Below, one piece after another: positions 61,002 through 64,000 of a stretch of 64,000 nt of DNA (position 1 is its first letter; every line of letters starts with the position of its first letter). The notes beneath the pieces are model-generated. The model made no database searches and had not been told where the DNA came from. It saw only the letters and a program-made list of their open reading frames with translations. The position numbers and the translations under genes were made by a program. The DNA is from Actinomadura sp. J1-007 (GTDB lineage Bacteria > Actinomycetota > Actinomycetes > Streptosporangiales > Streptosporangiaceae): positions 7,006,001-7,070,000 of the forward strand of contig NZ_WING01000001.1 of the NCBI RefSeq assembly GCF_009793335.1. Direction: 5' to 3'.

Positions 61002-62464
61002 CCGCGTCGCTCCAGGCGGGCGAGCGCCCCGGCGACGAGGACCGCCGCGCGCCGCGCCCCGTCCGCGGCCGTCCCGCGCGCCCCACGGAACTCGACGTGG
61101 ACGAAGACGTTGCCCTGCCGGACGACGACGTTCTCGGAGTCGAGAGCCGGATCCGAGCCGCGGTAGGTGTAGGCGATCGCCTGCTCGCCCACGCCGGGCA
61201 GCGTCCTCGGCACCTCAAGGGCGCCCTTCGCCTCGGCGGGCAGGCCGAGGTAGGAGAAGTCCCATTTGAACGCGCCCGTCGAGGGCTGATCGGCCGCCTT
61301 CTCGTTCAGGATCTTCGTCAGCTTGCCGCGCGCTTCGGCGGCCGAGGCGAACACCTGCGGCGCGGAGACCGCCAGGGACGCGGGGACCTTCGACGTCCAC
61401 CAGGCGCAGTGGCCCTTGACGGGCCAGTTCGGGCGGCGCACCGCGCGGGCGATGAGGCTTCCCGCCTCGCGGTCGGTGATCAGCGCGCACGGGTCCGGCG
61501 CCGACGTCAGGACGCGCGGACGCGCGGCGGGCCGTTCCCCGCCGTGCCCGGGCCACAGCAGGACGGCGACCGCCGCCAACGGGACCAGGCCCGCCGAGAC
61601 GACCAGCGCCGGACGCCGCCGGCGCCGGATCTGGTCGGGCAGCCCCGAGTCCCCTCCCTCGGCGACCCGGCGGAGCGCGTCGCGTGCCGCCGCCGGGCCG
61701 AGCCGCGCGGACGGGTCCTTGGCCATCAGCCGGACGAGCACCGGCGCGAGCGGCCCGGACCGTACCGGGTACGGCTCGTCCTCGGTGAGCACGGCGCTCA
61801 GCGTCGCCATCGCGGTGCCCCGCCCGAACGGCTCCCGGCCCTCCGCCGCCGCGTACAGCGTGGCGCCCAGCGACCAGAGGTCGGACGCCGGCCCGGCCGG
61901 CGCGTCGCGCAGCCGCTCCGGCGCGATGAACCCGGGCGACCCGATCAGCGTCCCGGTCCGGGTGAGCGCCGGGTCACCGTCCAGCGCCGCCACGCCGAAG
62001 TCGGTCAGGACGGCCCGCCCGTCGGCGGAGATCAGCACGTTCGCCGGCTTCACGTCCCGGTGCACCAGGCCCTCGCGGTGCGCGACCGCCAGCGCGCCGA
62101 GCAGCGCGAGCCCGAGCGCCGCGACCCGGTCCGGCGGCATCGGCCCGTCCGCGGCGACGGCCTCGGCAAGGGAGCCGCCCTCCAGCAGCTCCATCACGAT
62201 CCACGGCAGCCCGTCCGCCACCACGACGTCGTGCACGGCGACGACGTTCGGATGGTCGAGCATGGCCGCGGCCCGCGCCTCCCGCGACGCCCGCTCGCAC
62301 AGCATGTCGCGTTCGGCGGGGGAGACGTCCTCGGGAAGGTCGATCCGCTTGACCGCGACCTGCCGGCCGAGCAGCTCGTCGCGCGCCCGCCAGACCGAGC
62401 CCATGCCGCCCGTGCCCAGCAGTTCCAGCAGCCGGTACCGGCCGTGGACGAGAAGGTCGGCCAT
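60998..62464 (-). CDS. Membrane-anchored Ser/Thr protein kinase (paralogue)
   Basis: A 488-aa PknB-type kinase with L-G-T-G-G-M-G-S-V-W, V-A-V-K-R-I-D-L, V-H-R-D-V-K-P-A-N, T-D-F-G-V-A and F-I-A-P-E-R-L. A single membrane helix follows (about 307-325: A-L-V-V-S-A-G-L-V-P-L-A-A-V-A-V-L-L-W). The ~160-residue extracellular domain has D-P-C-A-L-I-T and G-H-C-A-W-W, a two-cysteine pattern echoed in the downstream kinase. The pair looks like a duplication. ATG 62464 was chosen for GGAG upstream; the longer frame to 62596 lacks support. Confidence 0.93.
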   Translation of the reverse strand: MADLLVHGRYRLLELLGTGGMGSVWRARDELLGRQVAVKRIDLPEDVSPAERDMLCERASREARAAAMLDHPNVVAVHDVVVADGLPWIVMELLEGGSLAEAVAADGPMPPDRVAALGLALLGALAVAHREGLVHRDVKPANVLISADGRAVLTDFGVAALDGDPALTRTGTLIGSPGFIAPERLRDAPAGPASDLWSLGATLYAAAEGREPFGRGTAMATLSAVLTEDEPYPVRSGPLAPVLVRLMAKDPSARLGPAAARDALRRVAEGGDSGLPDQIRRRRRPALVVSAGLVPLAAVAVLLWPGHGGERPAARPRVLTSAPDPCALITDREAGSLIARAVRRPNWPVKGHCAWWTSKVPASLAVSAPQVFASAAEARGKLTKILNEKAADQPSTGAFKWDFSYLGLPAEAKGALEVPRTLPGVGEQAIAYTYRGSDPALDSENVVVRQGNVFVHVEFRGARGTAADGARRAAVLVAGALARLERRG

Positions 62465-62608
62465 CAGCGCTCCGCGACGAGGTGCTCTCACCGTGCAACC
62501 CAGCACCCTAACGGCTGCGCCCCGTCCGGTCGCCTCCTCCGGTCCCCGCCTCCCGGCGGGTGGGAGGACCGCGCCCCCCGGCCGCGGCCCTCCCACGTCC
62601 GCCGACGG

Positions 62609-62812
62609 CTACAGGTGCTCGGCGGGGTTGGCGGGCAGGTAGAAGTTCCAGCTGCCCGTGCCGTCGTGGGACCCGCCGGCCGGGCAGGCGCCGTTGGTGG
62701 GGGCGCCGTTCCACCAGAGGCCGAAGCACTTGCGGCAGTGCCGCCAGTTGTCCTGCTGAGTGGTCGGACCCGCACCCGCCACGGCGGTCTCGTCGGCGTC
62801 GTCGCTGGCCAT
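62609..62812 (-). CDS. Small Cys/Trp-rich repeat protein
   Basis: A 67-aa protein. After an acidic head, the body reads N-W-R-H-C-R-K-C-F-G-L-W-W-N-G, then G-A-C-P-A-G-G-S-H-D-G-T-G-S-W-N-F-Y-L. This W-x-x-C-x-K-C-x-G-L...C-P-A-G-G-x-H repeat is known from actinobacterial and myxobacterial proteins, often in tandem at C-termini of secreted enzymes. Here it is a single stand-alone unit with no signal peptide. Three cysteines and a His could bind metal. ATG 62812 has GGGAGAAG upstream. Function unknown. Confidence 0.7.
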   Translation of the reverse strand: MASDDADETAVAGAGPTTQQDNWRHCRKCFGLWWNGAPTNGACPAGGSHDGTGSWNFYLPANPAEHL

Positions 62813-62852
62813 GGACTTCTCCCTCACAACGTGAATTGCGGACGATGGCCGA

Positions 62853-62887
62853 GGTGGACCGTCCTGGGCCGACCACGACGGTCCACC
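62853..62887. promoter_or_regulatory. 11-bp inverted repeat in divergent intergenic region
   Basis: GGTGGACCGTC (62853-62863) and its exact complement (62877-62887) flank a 13-nt spacer between the divergent Cys-rich protein and membrane-protein genes. It could be an operator. Confidence 0.5.
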
Positions 62888-63041
62888 CGGCTACGTCAAC
62901 GGTCGCCCGAACGGCAACGCGGCACTATCCCGAGATCTGGGGATTGACGTGCGCGGCGGCAGCGCGATCCCATCGCAAAGCCCATCACTCGGCACCGAAC
63001 AGCCCGCAACTGTCGGAGTTGTTCAGTAGGTTGCTGGGCTT

Positions 63042-64000
63042 GTGGCCGGATGGAGTGCAAAAGGACAGACGTACTGGTGGCTCGCGGCGCTCGCGGTGAG
63101 CGTCCTGCCGACCGGCTGGCGGGAGCTGTACGACCTCTTCACCGACGACCGCAATGGCCTGTACGAGAGCGGGCACTTCCTGGCCGGCTTCGAGTGCGTC
63201 GGCAGCTTGGAATGGCAGATCGAACTCTGGCGGCTTCCCGGCTACCGGCTGCTCATCGACAGGCCGTATCTGGTCGTCGGCACGGCGTTCGCGGTCTGGT
63301 GGTTCACGCGCCGGCGCGCCGCCGGGTGGGCCGGGGCCCTCGTGCTGGGGACGGTGACGCTGGCGGACCCCGCGCTGCTCGGGTACGACGTCCTGCGGTG
63401 GGGCCCCCAATGCGCCCGGTTCTGGCGTCCGTTGAGCGGGGATTCGGTCCTGTGGCAGGTCATCGCGGTGATGCCCGCGGTGCTGATGGTGGCGGCCGTT
63501 TACCGGCCGGGCCTGCGGGCGTTGCGCGTGGCCGTTTGTGTCGTGGTCCTTGGATCGGTGTTCACGGTCGGGGCCGACCAGGGGCATCGCGGGCAACTGG
63601 TGAAAAGCGAAAAGGACTGCCGGTCTCGTGTTCCGGGCGAACCGTTTCCGGACGTGTCGCGGCTGTCGTGGCGAGAGCGCAAGAAAGCGTTCATCTGCGC
63701 CGCTCAGCAGTGGGGCGGCGTGATGGCGCAAAGGCGGATACGGCCGGAGGCCGATCTGCTGCGGGACGGCTGGGACACGTGCCGGGGGAAAATCGTGTCC
63801 GTCGTCGTTCAGGGAGTCGAGTATCTGTGCCCGCAGGTCATGGCGGAACGGAAGGCGGCGGCGGCCCGGCGCCAGGCCGAAATGGACGCGATCTATGAGC
63901 GTCAGCGCGTACGGGACGAGGCCCATTGCAAGCGGGGAGCGCCGCGCGATGACGCCGCCGTGCGGCGGGCCACAAGGGTGATGTCGACGGACGAGAGCGG
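63042..64000 (+). CDS. Polytopic membrane protein of unknown function (3' end outside window)
   Basis: The frame stays open from GTG 63042 to the window end (about 319 residues visible). It has five hydrophobic segments, for example Y-W-W-L-A-A-L-A-V-S-V-L, Y-L-V-V-G-T-A-F-A-V-W-W-F and V-L-W-Q-V-I-A-V-M-P-A-V-L-M-V-A-A-V. A hydrophilic, Cys- and Arg-rich domain follows (C-A-A-Q-Q-W-G-G, D-T-C-R-G-K, Y-L-C-P-Q-V, E-A-H-C-K-R-G). Codon use is less GC-biased towards its end. The start is uncertain because no good ribosome site is visible. An overlapping frame at 63050-63898 is a shadow. No family recognised. Confidence 0.65.
   Translation, partial: MAGWSAKGQTYWWLAALAVSVLPTGWRELYDLFTDDRNGLYESGHFLAGFECVGSLEWQIELWRLPGYRLLIDRPYLVVGTAFAVWWFTRRRAAGWAGALVLGTVTLADPALLGYDVLRWGPQCARFWRPLSGDSVLWQVIAVMPAVLMVAAVYRPGLRALRVAVCVVVLGSVFTVGADQGHRGQLVKSEKDCRSRVPGEPFPDVSRLSWRERKKAFICAAQQWGGVMAQRRIRPEADLLRDGWDTCRGKIVSVVVQGVEYLCPQVMAERKAAAARRQAEMDAIYERQRVRDEAHCKRGAPRDDAAVRRATRVMSTDES

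Noticed and set aside
63050..63898. 282-residue plus-strand frame at the window end
   Set aside because: Arg-rich without motifs; the frame starting at 63042 gives membrane segments and stays open to the end.
1..64000. CRISPR arrays, tRNA or rRNA genes, insertion sequences, integrases
   Set aside because: No direct-repeat/spacer pattern, cloverleaf, rRNA core sequence, transposase motif or terminal inverted repeat pair was recognised by eye. A tRNAscan, Rfam or ISfinder search could still find short elements.

Overview
The window is high-GC (about 73-75%) actinomycete chromosome. Signs of this are the strong G/C third-codon bias, frequent GTG starts, dense 4-nt ATGA/GTGA overlaps, two-component pairs with HisKA_3-type kinases, PknB-type Ser/Thr kinases, an ECF41-like sigma factor, a CGNR zinc-finger protein and secondary-metabolite clusters. 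The gene content fits Actinomadura/Thermomonosporaceae or Streptosporangiales relatives, but no marker gene fixes the genus.

Layout. (1) 0-6.7 kb: 3' end of an XRE/MmyB regulator, a small secreted protein, a divergent MarR/MFS-efflux pair with palindromic operators, and a two-gene unit made of a 187-aa protein and an 887-aa STAND-type NTPase. (2) 7.2-10.0 kb: a compact lasso-peptide cluster in the order cyclase, RRE protein, protease, precursor. The 40-aa precursor is last and ends at a perfect 16-bp hairpin. (3) 10.1-13.0 kb: a minus-strand three-gene signalling operon with two histidine kinases, one degenerate, and one LuxR-type response regulator. (4) 13.3-20.0 kb: a sulfotransferase-like gene, then kinase, regulator, ABC ATPase and FtsX permease. 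(5) 20.1-22.2 kb: alanine-dehydrogenase/carboxyethylornithine-synthase-like enzyme, STAS protein and a small membrane protein. (6) 22.7-40.2 kb: TetR regulator and a ten-gene biosynthetic operon. It holds LeuA/C/D/B-like enzymes, two PLP enzymes (one a tandem fusion), a methyltransferase, a SnoaL-like protein, a dimodular NRPS ending in a reductase, and a tandem hot-dog thioesterase. (7) 40.3-48.9 kb: Rieske oxygenase, acyl-CoA synthetase, SMP-30 lactonase and a complete branched-chain-type ABC importer. (8) 49-64 kb: a secreted protein, a two-component pair, carboxylesterase, MFS and GNAT, CGNR regulator, ECF41-like sigma with FAD oxidoreductase, a second GNAT, two tandem Ser/Thr kinases, a Cys-rich mini-protein and a truncated membrane protein.

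How the parts work together. The LeuA/C/D/B-plus-aminotransferase set looks like a dedicated 2-keto-acid homologation line, parallel to the known Hph (homophenylalanine) and Hty (homotyrosine) pathways. It probably feeds an unusual amino acid to the A-T-C-A-T-R NRPS, whose product would leave as an aldehyde or alcohol. Near-identical TGAACG/CGTTCA palindromes precede both this operon and the Rieske/importer operon, so one TetR protein may control both. The lasso cluster and the adjacent kinase operon are convergent and separated by a strong bidirectional terminator.

Caution. Between 29 and 59 kb nine genes carry fourteen apparent frameshifts. Thirteen are repaired by adding one base in a short G/C run and the other is ambiguous. 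This pattern fits a sequence or assembly error better than gene decay, so these genes are annotated as whole units with the breakpoints stated.
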